A stretch of DNA of 50,332 nt, taken from the NCBI GenBank assembly GCA_002336935.1, contig DDEW01000003.1:1-50332 (forward strand), in the 5' to 3' direction. The notes beneath the pieces were generated by a model that was given only the letters and a program-made list of their open reading frames with translations, searched no databases and had not been told where the DNA came from. This DNA is from Candidatus Saccharibacteria bacterium UBA1944. GTDB taxonomy: Bacteria; Patescibacteriota; Saccharimonadia; Saccharimonadales; Saccharimonadaceae. The position numbers and the translations under genes are program-made. Positions 1-7,245 of this stretch are shown here, in pieces. Position 1 is the stretch's first letter, and the number at the start of each line of letters is the position of its first letter.

Positions 1-242
1 ACGCCGAGGCTGCTCGCGCAGCCGAACGCGCACGCGTTGAGCGTGAGCGTCGGCGTCGTGAGGAGGAAGAAGCTGCGGAACGCCGTCGGCGTGACAGCTA
101 CAACAACACCGTGATCGTGGCTGGCGGATGGGGTTCGTCCTCGTCGTCCAGCAGCTCCAGCGGAGGGTTCTCCTTCGGTGGGGACAGCGGCTTCGGTGGT
201 GGCGGCGGAGGTTTCTCGTCTGGTGGTGACAGCGGCTTCTAG
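1..242 (+). CDS. C-terminal end of a Gly/Ser-rich protein (5' truncated by window)
   Basis: The reading frame is open from base 3 to the TAG at 240-242. About 30 residues rich in Ala, Arg and Glu, which look like a charged helix or coiled coil, are followed by a short hydrophobic stretch (TVIVAGGWG). A low-complexity tail of Ser, Gly and Phe follows, with two near-identical GGDSGF repeats, the last of them ending the protein. Tails of this kind are known from bacterial membrane-anchored TPM-domain proteins, but the diagnostic domain would lie upstream of the window, so the family is not assigned. Codons are strongly G/C-ending, as in the PspA-like gene that follows 100 bp downstream. Confidence 0.6.
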   Translation, partial: AEAARAAERARVERERRRREEEEAAERRRRDSYNNTVIVAGGWGSSSSSSSSSGGFSFGGDSGFGGGGGGFSSGGDSGF

Positions 243-260
243 CCGCGGCCATTCCTATAG

Positions 261-294
261 CGTGAGGCGGCTGGACAAGTCCGGTCGCCTCACG
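261..294 (+). terminator. GC-rich hairpin between the first two genes
   Basis: The arms CGTGAGGCG (261-269) and CGCCTCACG (286-294) pair perfectly, with further pairing of CTGGAC and GTCCGG inside. No T-run follows, so this may be a weak terminator or a transcript-stabilising hairpin between two co-transcribed GC-rich genes. Confidence 0.5.
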
Positions 295-342
295 TAAAAG
301 AAAGTACGTCCATCCGCAAATTCTCAAGAAGGAGACACCACA

Positions 343-1059
343 ATGGCACGTTCGGCATGGGACAAGATCCGCGTGACCGTCCTGGGCAACCTGCACGATC
401 TGCTCGACCGGGGGGCCAACAGCATCCCCGCCTACGAGCAGACGATCAGGGATCTTGACAACAAGATCCACGAGGTTCGTCGGGCTGGCGACAGCGCGGC
501 TGGCCAGGTCACGGTGTACGCCAACCAGGTCACCGCCAAGAACGCCGACATCGCCAAGAAGCAGGGGTCCATCCTGGACCTGCTGGGCGACGATGACCCG
601 AGCAACGACCACTTCGCCGTTGACCTGCAGGTGCAGATCGAGGATCTCACCAACGAGGTCACCGGCATCAAGGCGCTCAAGGTGGACGCCGAGAAGCTCC
701 AGGCGGAGCTGACCGACGCCGCCAACAAGCTCGACGCACGGCTGCGTGTCATGCAGGCGGGGCTGAACAAGCTCAAGCTGCAGGACGCCGCGGCCAAGGC
801 GAAGTCCGGTGCTTCCGATGCCATCGAGATGGCCGGCGAGGCGCTCGACGCCGCCAACAACGGAGGGTTCGACTCCATCAAGGGCGCGATCGAGCAGCGT
901 TCGGCCGAGGCCGACGCCAGGTTCGACCGCGTCGTCGGCGGCCTGCAGGCCGGTCAGTCGCCCGAGGAGGCGGCCAAGCTGGCTCGTGCCAACGCGGCCA
1001 TCGCCGCCCTGCGGGCGAAGATGACGGCCAAGGCCACCAGCCAGGACAGCGCGTCGTAA
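343..1059 (+). CDS. PspA/IM30-like coiled-coil protein
   Basis: This 238-residue, almost wholly helical, Ala/Lys/Asp/Glu-rich protein has no membrane segment. The N-terminal pattern (WDKIRVTVLGNLHDLLDRG, then a long heptad-like region) matches the PspA/IM30 (phage-shock protein A / Vipp1) family, which coats the inner face of stressed membranes. The length is typical of the family. A good Shine-Dalgarno AAGGAG lies at about 328-333, a proper distance from the ATG. Codon third positions are almost all G or C, unlike the gat operon just downstream. The preceding gene may be its operon partner. A flotillin-like gene of the same GC-rich style lies at 27537-29540; PspA and flotillins are both membrane-stress proteins, so a shared role is an inference. 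Confidence 0.75.
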   Translation: MARSAWDKIRVTVLGNLHDLLDRGANSIPAYEQTIRDLDNKIHEVRRAGDSAAGQVTVYANQVTAKNADIAKKQGSILDLLGDDDPSNDHFAVDLQVQIEDLTNEVTGIKALKVDAEKLQAELTDAANKLDARLRVMQAGLNKLKLQDAAAKAKSGASDAIEMAGEALDAANNGGFDSIKGAIEQRSAEADARFDRVVGGLQAGQSPEEAAKLARANAAIAALRAKMTAKATSQDSAS

Positions 1060-1091
1060 CCGTCCTCACACCTGTGTAGTACAGGGATCAC

Positions 1092-1136
1092 GCCCCTGAG
1101 CGCCACCATCCGGTGGTGTCTCAGGGGCTGTTTTTA
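1092..1136 (+). terminator. Rho-independent terminator of the PspA-like gene
   Basis: The arms GCCCCTGAG (1092-1100) and CTCAGGGGC (1120-1128) enclose an inner CCACC/GGTGG stem, and the hairpin is followed by G and five T. Confidence 0.85.
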
Positions 1137-1166
1137 TGCCCCAAAATACCGTATAATATATAGCCA

Positions 1167-1457
1167 ATGAGTACGATTACAACCGATGATGTGCGGCATC
1201 TCGCACAGTTAAGCAATTTGCAATTGTCTGAAGAAGAGATTCAGAATCTTCAAGTAGATTTAGGCAATATCCTTACCTATATTGATCAACTAGCAGAACT
1301 CGATACTACCGGTGTTGAGCCAACCTATCAAGTGACTGGTCTTGAGAATGTATGGCGGGATGATGTTGTTGAAAAAAGCACGGTAACTCGCGAAAAACTC
1401 CTTGAGCTTGCACCAGCTATGGCTGATAACGCAGTGAAAGTTCCGCAGGTACTGTAA
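1167..1457 (+). CDS. gatC: Asp/Glu-tRNA amidotransferase subunit C
   Basis: The 96-residue protein has the normal GatC length and pattern: N-terminal VRHLAQLSNLQLSEEE, a LGNILTYIDQLAELDTTGVEPT core and a C-terminal KVPQVL. GatC is the small belt subunit holding GatA and GatB together in the GatCAB complex, which turns Glu-tRNA(Gln) and/or Asp-tRNA(Asn) into the amidated forms in the cytoplasm. It is first in the operon; its TAA overlaps the ATG of gatA (TAATG). A -10 box TATAAT at 1152-1157 ends 10 nt before the ATG and there is no Shine-Dalgarno, so the operon mRNA probably starts almost at the start codon. Confidence 0.93.
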   Translation: MSTITTDDVRHLAQLSNLQLSEEEIQNLQVDLGNILTYIDQLAELDTTGVEPTYQVTGLENVWRDDVVEKSTVTREKLLELAPAMADNAVKVPQVL

Positions 1458-2863
1458 TGACAATTGCGACGATTGCCGAACAAGTTAACAATGGGCAGCT
1501 TACCGCTCGCTCGCAGATTGAACAGGCGCTTGAGCGAGCAAAAGCAATCCTTGATCACAATGCTTTGCTTTCTCTTACTGAAGCGCGGGCTTTAGAACGA
1601 GCGGATGCGATTGACAAGAGTGTCAAAGAAGGTAAAAACGCTGGTGTGTTGGCAGGAGTACCGTTTGTTGTGAAAGACAACTACCTGGCATTTGGTGCAC
1701 CCACTACGGCCGCAAGTAAGATTTTGGAAAACTTTACTGCTCCCTTGCAGGCAACAGTGGTTGAAAAGCTAGAAGCGGCAGGGGCAATTTGTATTGGTAA
1801 ATCAAACTTGGACGCCTTTGCTCACGGTGGTAGTACCGAAAACTCGGCCTTCATGACAACTTCAAATGCAGTTGATAAAACAAAGGTAGCTGGTGGGAGC
1901 AGTGGTGGATCTGCAGTGGTTACTGCACTTGATGTTGTGCCATTTGCCCTTGGAAGTGACACGGGTGGTAGTATTCGCCAGCCAGCGAGCTTTAACGGCG
2001 TATTTGGTATCAAACCAACCTATGGCATGAGTAGCCGTTATGGAGTAGTTGCTATGGCAAGCAGCACCGACTGCATGGGGTGTTTTGCAAAGTCAGCCGA
2101 AGATGTTGCACTTGTGACGAGTGTTATGGCTGGCAAAGATGACAAAGACATGACGACGCTGCCTGATTATTTTCAGCCGACAACCTACGTTGCGCCAGGA
2201 CTAAAAATTGGTGTTATTCGTGAAACGATGGACGACAATGTTGATGTTGAAGTTCGTGAGACGGTAAATGCTTACATTGAAAAGTTCAAGGCTGCTGGCC
2301 ATAGCGTGGAAGAAGTCGATATGCCTATTGCCAAATTGGCACTCGCAATGTATTACATTATTGTTCCAGCTGAAGTGTGTAGCAATTTGGCACGCTACGA
2401 TGGCGTACGGTATGGCCGCCGCGCAGAAGCGGTGAAAACCCTGGCAGAACTGTATGGCCGCTCACGCGACGAAGGTTTTGTTACAGAAAACAAGCGCCGC
2501 ATTATGATAGGAAGCTATGTGCTCAGCAGTGGCTTTTTTGACGCGTATTACCTGCAGGCACAAAAGGCTCGGACACTGCTCATTCAAGCGTTTGACGAGC
2601 TGTTTGCAAAGTATGACTTTCTTATTACGCCGACAGCGCCAACACCGGCATTTGGTATTGGCGAAAACACCAGCGACCCTGTAAAGATGTATCTAGCCGA
2701 TGTAATGACTGTCCCTGCAAGCTTGGCGGGCTTGCCGGCGATGAGCGTCCCTGCTGGTACCAACAAAGCCGGACTGCCTATTGGCGTGCAAATTATTGGT
2801 CCCATGCGATCAGATGCCGCACTCATCGCGCTTGCTGGGCAAATGGAGGTGAGCCGTGGATAA
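1457..2863 (+). CDS. gatA: Asp/Glu-tRNA amidotransferase subunit A (amidase)
   Basis: The 468-residue amidase-signature enzyme releases ammonia from glutamine for the GatB transamidation step. The catalytic Ser-cisSer-Lys triad is visible: Lys73 in GVPFVVKDNY, the cis-Ser in AGGSSGGSA (about residue 148) and the nucleophile Ser172 in DTGGSIRQP. The C-terminal part has the usual DVMTVPASLAGLPAMSVP segment. The gene starts within the gatC stop and its own stop lies inside the next gene (8-nt overlap), so translation is probably coupled. Length is slightly below the usual 480-490. Confidence 0.95.
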   Translation: MTIATIAEQVNNGQLTARSQIEQALERAKAILDHNALLSLTEARALERADAIDKSVKEGKNAGVLAGVPFVVKDNYLAFGAPTTAASKILENFTAPLQATVVEKLEAAGAICIGKSNLDAFAHGGSTENSAFMTTSNAVDKTKVAGGSSGGSAVVTALDVVPFALGSDTGGSIRQPASFNGVFGIKPTYGMSSRYGVVAMASSTDCMGCFAKSAEDVALVTSVMAGKDDKDMTTLPDYFQPTTYVAPGLKIGVIRETMDDNVDVEVRETVNAYIEKFKAAGHSVEEVDMPIAKLALAMYYIIVPAEVCSNLARYDGVRYGRRAEAVKTLAELYGRSRDEGFVTENKRRIMIGSYVLSSGFFDAYYLQAQKARTLLIQAFDELFAKYDFLITPTAPTPAFGIGENTSDPVKMYLADVMTVPASLAGLPAMSVPAGTNKAGLPIGVQIIGPMRSDAALIALAGQMEVSRG

Positions 2864-3278
2864 TCCTGCCAGTATCTTTTTACTTATCGCTGTTCTGTTG
2901 GCGGCAATTGTAGGTGTGGTGGTGCTTGTTTTTGCAAGCAAGAATGGTCCGCGACTCAATACGCAGCGGTATCAAACCAAATGGCTTGAAATTGAGAATG
3001 CCCTATCACGTGATAATCCCGCAAGTTGGCAGGTTGCCATACTTAGCGCCGATAAGCTGCTTGACCAAGCACTCCGCGATCGCCGTGTGAAGGGTAAGAC
3101 CATGGGTGAACGTATGAAAACGGCCAATAAGATGTGGCGCAACGCCGACCATGTATGGAGTGCTCATAAAATTCGTAACAAACTCGCCCACGAGCCAGAT
3201 GCAACCATCACCTATGACATTGCGCTACGCGCACTGAGTGCGTTCAAACAAGGCTTGAAAGATATGGGGGCCATCTAA
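2856..3278 (+). CDS. membrane-anchored HEPN-like protein inside the gat operon
   Basis: This 140-residue protein starts with GTG after GGAGGTGAG, overlapping the gatA 3' end by 8 nt; its stop overlaps the gatB ATG. Residues 7-28 form one strongly hydrophobic membrane segment, and the rest is a helical cytoplasmic domain. That domain ends in HKIRNKLAHEPDATIT, with Arg107 and His112 making an R-x4-H motif as in HEPN-type helical domains, many of which are RNases or RNA-binding. The family is not securely recognised. The position between gatA and gatB suggests a role tied to translation or simply shared transcription. Nuclease activity is inference from the motif only. Confidence 0.7.
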   Translation: MDNPASIFLLIAVLLAAIVGVVVLVFASKNGPRLNTQRYQTKWLEIENALSRDNPASWQVAILSADKLLDQALRDRRVKGKTMGERMKTANKMWRNADHVWSAHKIRNKLAHEPDATITYDIALRALSAFKQGLKDMGAI

Positions 3279-4744
3279 TGAATGTAACCGAAGCTATCCT
3301 GGCGAAGTATGATTTAACAGTGGGGATTGAGTGCCACGTACAGCTTGCTACTGCAACGAAGCTGTTTAGTCCAGCAGACAACGATGCCCGCGATAAAGAG
3401 CCGAATGCAGCTACACACCCAATCGACTTTGGGCTACCCGGTATGCTCCCTATTCTCAACCGTCACGCAGTCGATTTGGCGATTCGCGCTGGTAAGGCAC
3501 TGAATGCTCCTATCGCGCACGTGAGTCGATTTGACCGCAAGCACTATTTTTACCCTGATTTGCCAAAGGGCTACCAGACGACGCAAATGTACCAGCCGAT
3601 TATACTGGCTGGCTATGTGGATGCACCACTGGAAGACGGCACAACGGTGCGTGTGCGGATTCACCATGCACACATGGAAGAAGATGCTGGAAAATTGAGC
3701 CACTATAGTGGCTACAGTTTGGTTGACCTGAACCGTGCTGGCACACCATTGATCGAAATTGTTAGCGAGCCAGATATTCACAGTGCAGCACAGGCAAAGG
3801 CCTATGCCACAGAACTATATAGGCTGATGACGTATGCTGGCGTAACCCACGGTGATTTGTACCACGGTAATATGCGCTTTGATGTGAACGTTAGCGTAGC
3901 GCCAAAGGGCGCAAATGAACTTGGAAAACGCGCAGAGGTGAAAAATCTTAATAGTTTTCGTAGTGTGGAGCGAGCTACTGAATACGAGTTCCGTCGGCAA
4001 GTTGAATTGCTTGAAGCTGGAGAAAGAGTAGTACAGGAAACGCGTGGCTGGAATGATACCAAGCAAACTACCACCAGCCAGCGCAGCAAAGAAGATGCAC
4101 AGGATTATCGCTACATGCCCGATGCGGATATTCCACCGATTGTTTTGAGCGACGAAGAAATCGCGGCTATTCAAGCTGATGTGCCGATGCTACCGGGTGA
4201 GTATCGAGAGCACTGGGAAAGCTTGCAACTCGACAAGTCGGTTGTGAATTCTTTGCTTGCTAACCAAAATTACGCACGAATTATCACCGAAATACAAGCT
4301 ACATCAGGTGATGTCATTGCAAAGCGAGTTGCCCATTGGTTTGCCAGTGCCCTTGGCCAAATGACGACCGAAGATGATGCAACGCCCGTTGATGTTTCTG
4401 CTCCTTATGTAGCGGTTAGCGACTTAGTCGAGCTTGCTAAAATGACAGAAAAAGCCGAGCTAAGTAGTACCGCTGCCAAAGAAATATTTATGGAGTTGCT
4501 TGGCGGTGCCGAAAACCCCCGAGCCATTGCTGAGGCAAAAAATCTTCTTCAGGTTAGCGACGAATCAGCTGTGGCTGCCATAGTTGATGAAGTGCTCAGT
4601 GATCCAGCAAGTGCGGCCAGTATCGCAGACATTAAAGCGGGTAAAGACAAGGCCATTGGCTATTTGGTTGGTCAAATTATGAAAAAATCTCAAGGTAAAG
4701 CTAATCCCGCACTCGCTCAAAAATTGATTCGAGAAAAGCTGTAG
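3278..4744 (+). CDS. gatB: Asp/Glu-tRNA amidotransferase subunit B
   Basis: The 488-residue tRNA-binding subunit phosphorylates the misacylated tRNA carboxyl and transfers the ammonia from GatA. Diagnostic stretches include VGIECHVQL, KHYFYPDLPKGYQ, VDLNRAGTPLIEIVSEPD, EVKNLNSFRSVERA and YRYMPDADIPP. A C-terminal YqeY-like helical domain follows, ending IMKKSQGKANPALAQKLI. Length is normal. The start ATG overlaps the preceding stop. Together with gatC and gatA it gives a complete GatCAB, which implies indirect Gln- and/or Asn-tRNA charging. Confidence 0.96.
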   Translation: MNVTEAILAKYDLTVGIECHVQLATATKLFSPADNDARDKEPNAATHPIDFGLPGMLPILNRHAVDLAIRAGKALNAPIAHVSRFDRKHYFYPDLPKGYQTTQMYQPIILAGYVDAPLEDGTTVRVRIHHAHMEEDAGKLSHYSGYSLVDLNRAGTPLIEIVSEPDIHSAAQAKAYATELYRLMTYAGVTHGDLYHGNMRFDVNVSVAPKGANELGKRAEVKNLNSFRSVERATEYEFRRQVELLEAGERVVQETRGWNDTKQTTTSQRSKEDAQDYRYMPDADIPPIVLSDEEIAAIQADVPMLPGEYREHWESLQLDKSVVNSLLANQNYARIITEIQATSGDVIAKRVAHWFASALGQMTTEDDATPVDVSAPYVAVSDLVELAKMTEKAELSSTAAKEIFMELLGGAENPRAIAEAKNLLQVSDESAVAAIVDEVLSDPASAASIADIKAGKDKAIGYLVGQIMKKSQGKANPALAQKLIREKL

Positions 4745-4745
4745 T

Positions 4746-5300
4746 ATGCATAACCGGCCGCTTATCATTCTCGTAACAGGCGCGCCGGGATCGGGCAAGT
4801 CAACGTTAGCAGCAACCATTGCCGACCATATGCGCCTCCCACACATTGAGCGCGATGTTGTTTTTCGCGGCATCAACATGACCCATGGTGAAAAAACAGA
4901 CCCCATTACCGTTGGTATCCCAGCTTATTATGCTGTTATTCATGCCATGCTTGATTGCAGCATGAGCCTGGTAACTGACGGCACGATGTACAAAGGAATA
5001 TCAGAAGAGGATATAAAGAAGCACCTTGTGAGCCGCGGCTACGTCATTAATCTTCATACTCGCGCCAAAAACGAAAAAGAGCGCTTCCGCCAGCGCGAAT
5101 ATTCACGAACATTCCAGCCGAGTGACTGGGTTGAGGGTCATATGGCACGACTCGATGCGATTTATACTGATACAGTTGACCCACTTGAGTACGGAGTGGA
5201 ATGTATAGAAGTCGATACAAATGATGGCTATCACCCAACCATCGAACAGCTTGCGCGTGAGATTATGAAGCGTTACGATAAAGACACAAAGGAGAACTAA
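4746..5300 (+). CDS. P-loop kinase, AAA/zeta-type small ATPase
   Basis: The 184-residue protein has a Walker A motif GAPGSGKST near residues 12-20 at the start of a Rossmann-like NTPase. A conserved Asp/Arg pair (ERDVVFRG) and a LID-like stretch rich in Arg (KNEKERFRQREYSR) follow. This is the layout of small-molecule or polynucleotide kinases; the substrate cannot be told. It starts one base after the gatB stop, and its TAATG overlaps galU, so it is an internal operon gene. Confidence 0.75.
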   Translation: MHNRPLIILVTGAPGSGKSTLAATIADHMRLPHIERDVVFRGINMTHGEKTDPITVGIPAYYAVIHAMLDCSMSLVTDGTMYKGISEEDIKKHLVSRGYVINLHTRAKNEKERFRQREYSRTFQPSDWVEGHMARLDAIYTDTVDPLEYGVECIEVDTNDGYHPTIEQLAREIMKRYDKDTKEN

Positions 5301-6193
5301 TGCAACGACCAACAAAAGCAGTTATTGCTGCAGCCGGGTTTGGCACACGCTTTTTGCCGCAGACGAAAGCAATGCCCAAAGAAATGATGCCAATAATTGA
5401 TAAGCCAATCATTCAATATGTTGTAGAAGAGCTTGTCGAAGCAGGAATCAAAGATATTATCATCGTTGGAAGCAGCAATAAGCGCGCGATTGAAGACCAC
5501 TTTGATCTGCCCAATGAAGACCTATTGAGTAACCTCCGGGCCGGCGGTGAAAAGAAAAAACCACTCTTAAAACAGGTTGAAGACATTGCGAATATGGCAA
5601 ATTTTGTGTATGTTCGCCAAAAAGGTCCGTACGGCAATGCAACTCCGGTGCAGTGTGCTGCGCACTTAATTGGCAATGAGCCGTTTATCTATACCTTCGC
5701 TGATGACTTTTTTGTTGCCAAGCCTGGGCGAACGAAGCAGTTGATTGAAACGTATACAAAGTTTAATGGTTCAGTACTCGCATGTAAAAAAATTATTAAT
5801 GATGATGAATATGACCGCTATGGTGTGGTTGCGGGCGACGAAGCGGATGCAACAACCATTAAGGTAGCAAAGTTTGTTGAAAAACCAGGCAAGGCGGATG
5901 CGCCGAGCGACCTAGCGAGCGTTAATGGCTATTTGCTTACGCCCGAGGTTTTTGAATATATCGACAAAGCAAGCCGTGACTTTGATGGTAGTGGCGAGCT
6001 AATGATTCAGCCGATTATGCAAAAGATGATCGACGACGGGTATGGTGTATATGCTCGCGAAGTTACCGGAGGCAAATACTACGATACGGGCGACAAGGTT
6101 GAATACCTCAAAACCGTAATTGACTTCGGCTTACAACATCCCAAGCTTGGTGATGAGCTGCGCGAGTACCTTGTAGAACGAATTAAAAAGTAA
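5300..6193 (+). CDS. galU: UTP-glucose-1-phosphate uridylyltransferase
   Basis: The 297-residue nucleotidyltransferase makes UDP-glucose from UTP and glucose-1-phosphate for surface glycan or glycolipid synthesis. It shows the family signature AAAGFGTRFLPQTKAMPKEM (nucleotide-binding loop plus catalytic Lys), followed by PIIDKPIIQYVVEE. Later come FADDFFVAKPG (metal-binding Asp region) and FVEKPG, then the C-terminal GGKYYDTGDKVEYLKT. Length is typical. It is last in the gat operon; a CCCTCG/CGAGGG hairpin at 6218-6233 follows the stop. Confidence 0.93.
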   Translation: MQRPTKAVIAAAGFGTRFLPQTKAMPKEMMPIIDKPIIQYVVEELVEAGIKDIIIVGSSNKRAIEDHFDLPNEDLLSNLRAGGEKKKPLLKQVEDIANMANFVYVRQKGPYGNATPVQCAAHLIGNEPFIYTFADDFFVAKPGRTKQLIETYTKFNGSVLACKKIINDDEYDRYGVVAGDEADATTIKVAKFVEKPGKADAPSDLASVNGYLLTPEVFEYIDKASRDFDGSGELMIQPIMQKMIDDGYGVYAREVTGGKYYDTGDKVEYLKTVIDFGLQHPKLGDELREYLVERIKK

Positions 6194-6217
6194 GCCTAGT
6201 GAAGAATTTCACAGTGG

Positions 6218-6233
6218 CCCTCGCAAACGAGGG
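6218..6233 (+). terminator. hairpin after galU
   Basis: A perfect 6-bp stem (CCCTCG / CGAGGG) with a CAAA loop but no T-run; it lies just upstream of a TATACT -10 box (6236-6241) that probably serves the next gene. Confidence 0.5.
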
Positions 6234-6297
6234 TGTATACTAATAGTAGTGTTTTGCACAATAGGCAGAACAAGAAAGTTAAGGAGCATTGATCAAT

Positions 6298-6537
6298 ATG
6301 GAATGGGCTATGGTTCTCGTGATCATCCTCTCAGTATTCCTCGCATTGTTCTTGGCACTTGCTATCGTGTTAGTGGTTTTACTCATTAAAGTCACAAAGC
6401 AGATCAAGTCAGTAACAGGAGCAGCTGAAAGGACGGCGCTCAAATTTGAGAGTGCGGCAGCGAATGCGGCAACGTTCACGTCGCCAATTGCACTCGCAAA
6501 AATTGTCAAATCATTTATTAACGATCGTAAAAAATAG
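6298..6537 (+). CDS. small single-pass membrane protein
   Basis: The 79-residue protein has a long hydrophobic N-terminal segment (about residues 4-30) followed by a short basic and Ala-rich amphipathic tail. ATG 6298 is preferred over the upstream TTG 6289 because AAGGAG at about 6280-6285 is too close to the TTG. The layout resembles DUF948-type proteins that often sit before YtxH proteins, but identity is weak. It probably shares a transcript with the YtxH-like gene 8 bp downstream. Confidence 0.65.
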   Translation: MEWAMVLVIILSVFLALFLALAIVLVVLLIKVTKQIKSVTGAAERTALKFESAAANAATFTSPIALAKIVKSFINDRKK

Positions 6538-6545
6538 GAGGATAT

Positions 6546-6833
6546 ATGACTAAAGGTAAATTCGCTCTTGGCGCACTACTTGGTGCGGCTGCAGGTGTTG
6601 TTGCGGGTATTTTAACTGCACCAAAGTCTGGTAAAGAAACACGAGCTGATCTAAAGGCAAAAGCCGATGAGCTAAAAGCTGAAGGTGACAAAAAAGTTAC
6701 TGAAGTAAAGAAGCAGGGCGAAAAAGTCTACAATGATGCAAAGAAAACCGTCGACGATTATCGTGGTCGCGCAGAGCGCGCAGTAAATAGCGCAAAATCT
6801 GAATTAAAGGCGGAAGAAGAAAAGAAAAAGTAG
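6546..6833 (+). CDS. YtxH-domain protein
   Basis: The 95-residue protein opens with the YtxH/gas-vesicle-like pattern KFALGALLGAAAGVVAGILTAPKSGKETR, a Gly/Ala-rich membrane-associated helix ending in APKSGKETR. A Lys/Glu/Ala-rich amphipathic helix follows. YtxH proteins are general-stress, envelope-associated proteins of unknown biochemistry. AGGAGG lies 4 nt before the ATG, and a strong terminator follows at 6847-6874. Confidence 0.85.
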   Translation: MTKGKFALGALLGAAAGVVAGILTAPKSGKETRADLKAKADELKAEGDKKVTEVKKQGEKVYNDAKKTVDDYRGRAERAVNSAKSELKAEEEKKK

Positions 6834-6846
6834 GACCAACTATACT

Positions 6847-6874
6847 AAAGCACCTCGCTAAGGCGAGGTGCTTT
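6847..6874. terminator. bidirectional-looking terminator hairpin
   Basis: GCACCTCGC (6850-6858) pairs with GCGAGGTGC (6863-6871), extended by AAA/TTT on the outside. Confidence 0.85.
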
Positions 6875-6894
6875 GATTATGGTACACTAAAGCT

Positions 6895-7185
6895 ATGAAG
6901 AAATTTTGGCAAAAACTAAAACGTAATGTCAAGGATGGCAATGAAAAAGGTGCCCGTGAGGCAGTGCTTGAGGATTTGTTTAATGATTTTAATAGAAATC
7001 GCTTTACCATATATAAGTTCAACTTTTTTCGTGGTATATTCTTCGGTTTAGGTTCGGTACTTGGTGGTACGGTTGTCATCGCGTTAATCGTATGGCTTCT
7101 TAACCTCATTGGTTGGCTCGTTCCAGGGGTGGCTGGTTTCGTTAATAGCGTTGTTGATGTCATGCAGCAGACAGTCAATAAGTAA
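6895..7185 (+). CDS. small membrane protein (DUF5665-like)
   Basis: The 96-residue protein has a basic, amphipathic N-terminus (KKFWQKLKRNVKDG) followed by FNFFRGIFFGLGSVLGG and a hydrophobic helix at about residues 55-80. This pattern resembles DUF5665 proteins common in CPR bacteria; the function is unknown. A -10 box TACACT at 6883-6888 ends 7 nt before the ATG with no Shine-Dalgarno, so the mRNA is probably leaderless. Confidence 0.7.
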   Translation: MKKFWQKLKRNVKDGNEKGAREAVLEDLFNDFNRNRFTIYKFNFFRGIFFGLGSVLGGTVVIALIVWLLNLIGWLVPGVAGFVNSVVDVMQQTVNK

Positions 7186-7245
7186 GCTACGTCGATATTA
7201 TTACTACAGTCGTGAGCGCATTGCTGGCGTATAATAAGGGTAGTA

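Noticed and set aside
1..1136. Contaminating or misassembled GC-rich DNA
   Set aside because: GC-rich genes recur at several places in the window with AT-rich host-style promoters and clean junctions, so foreign contamination by misassembly is unlikely.
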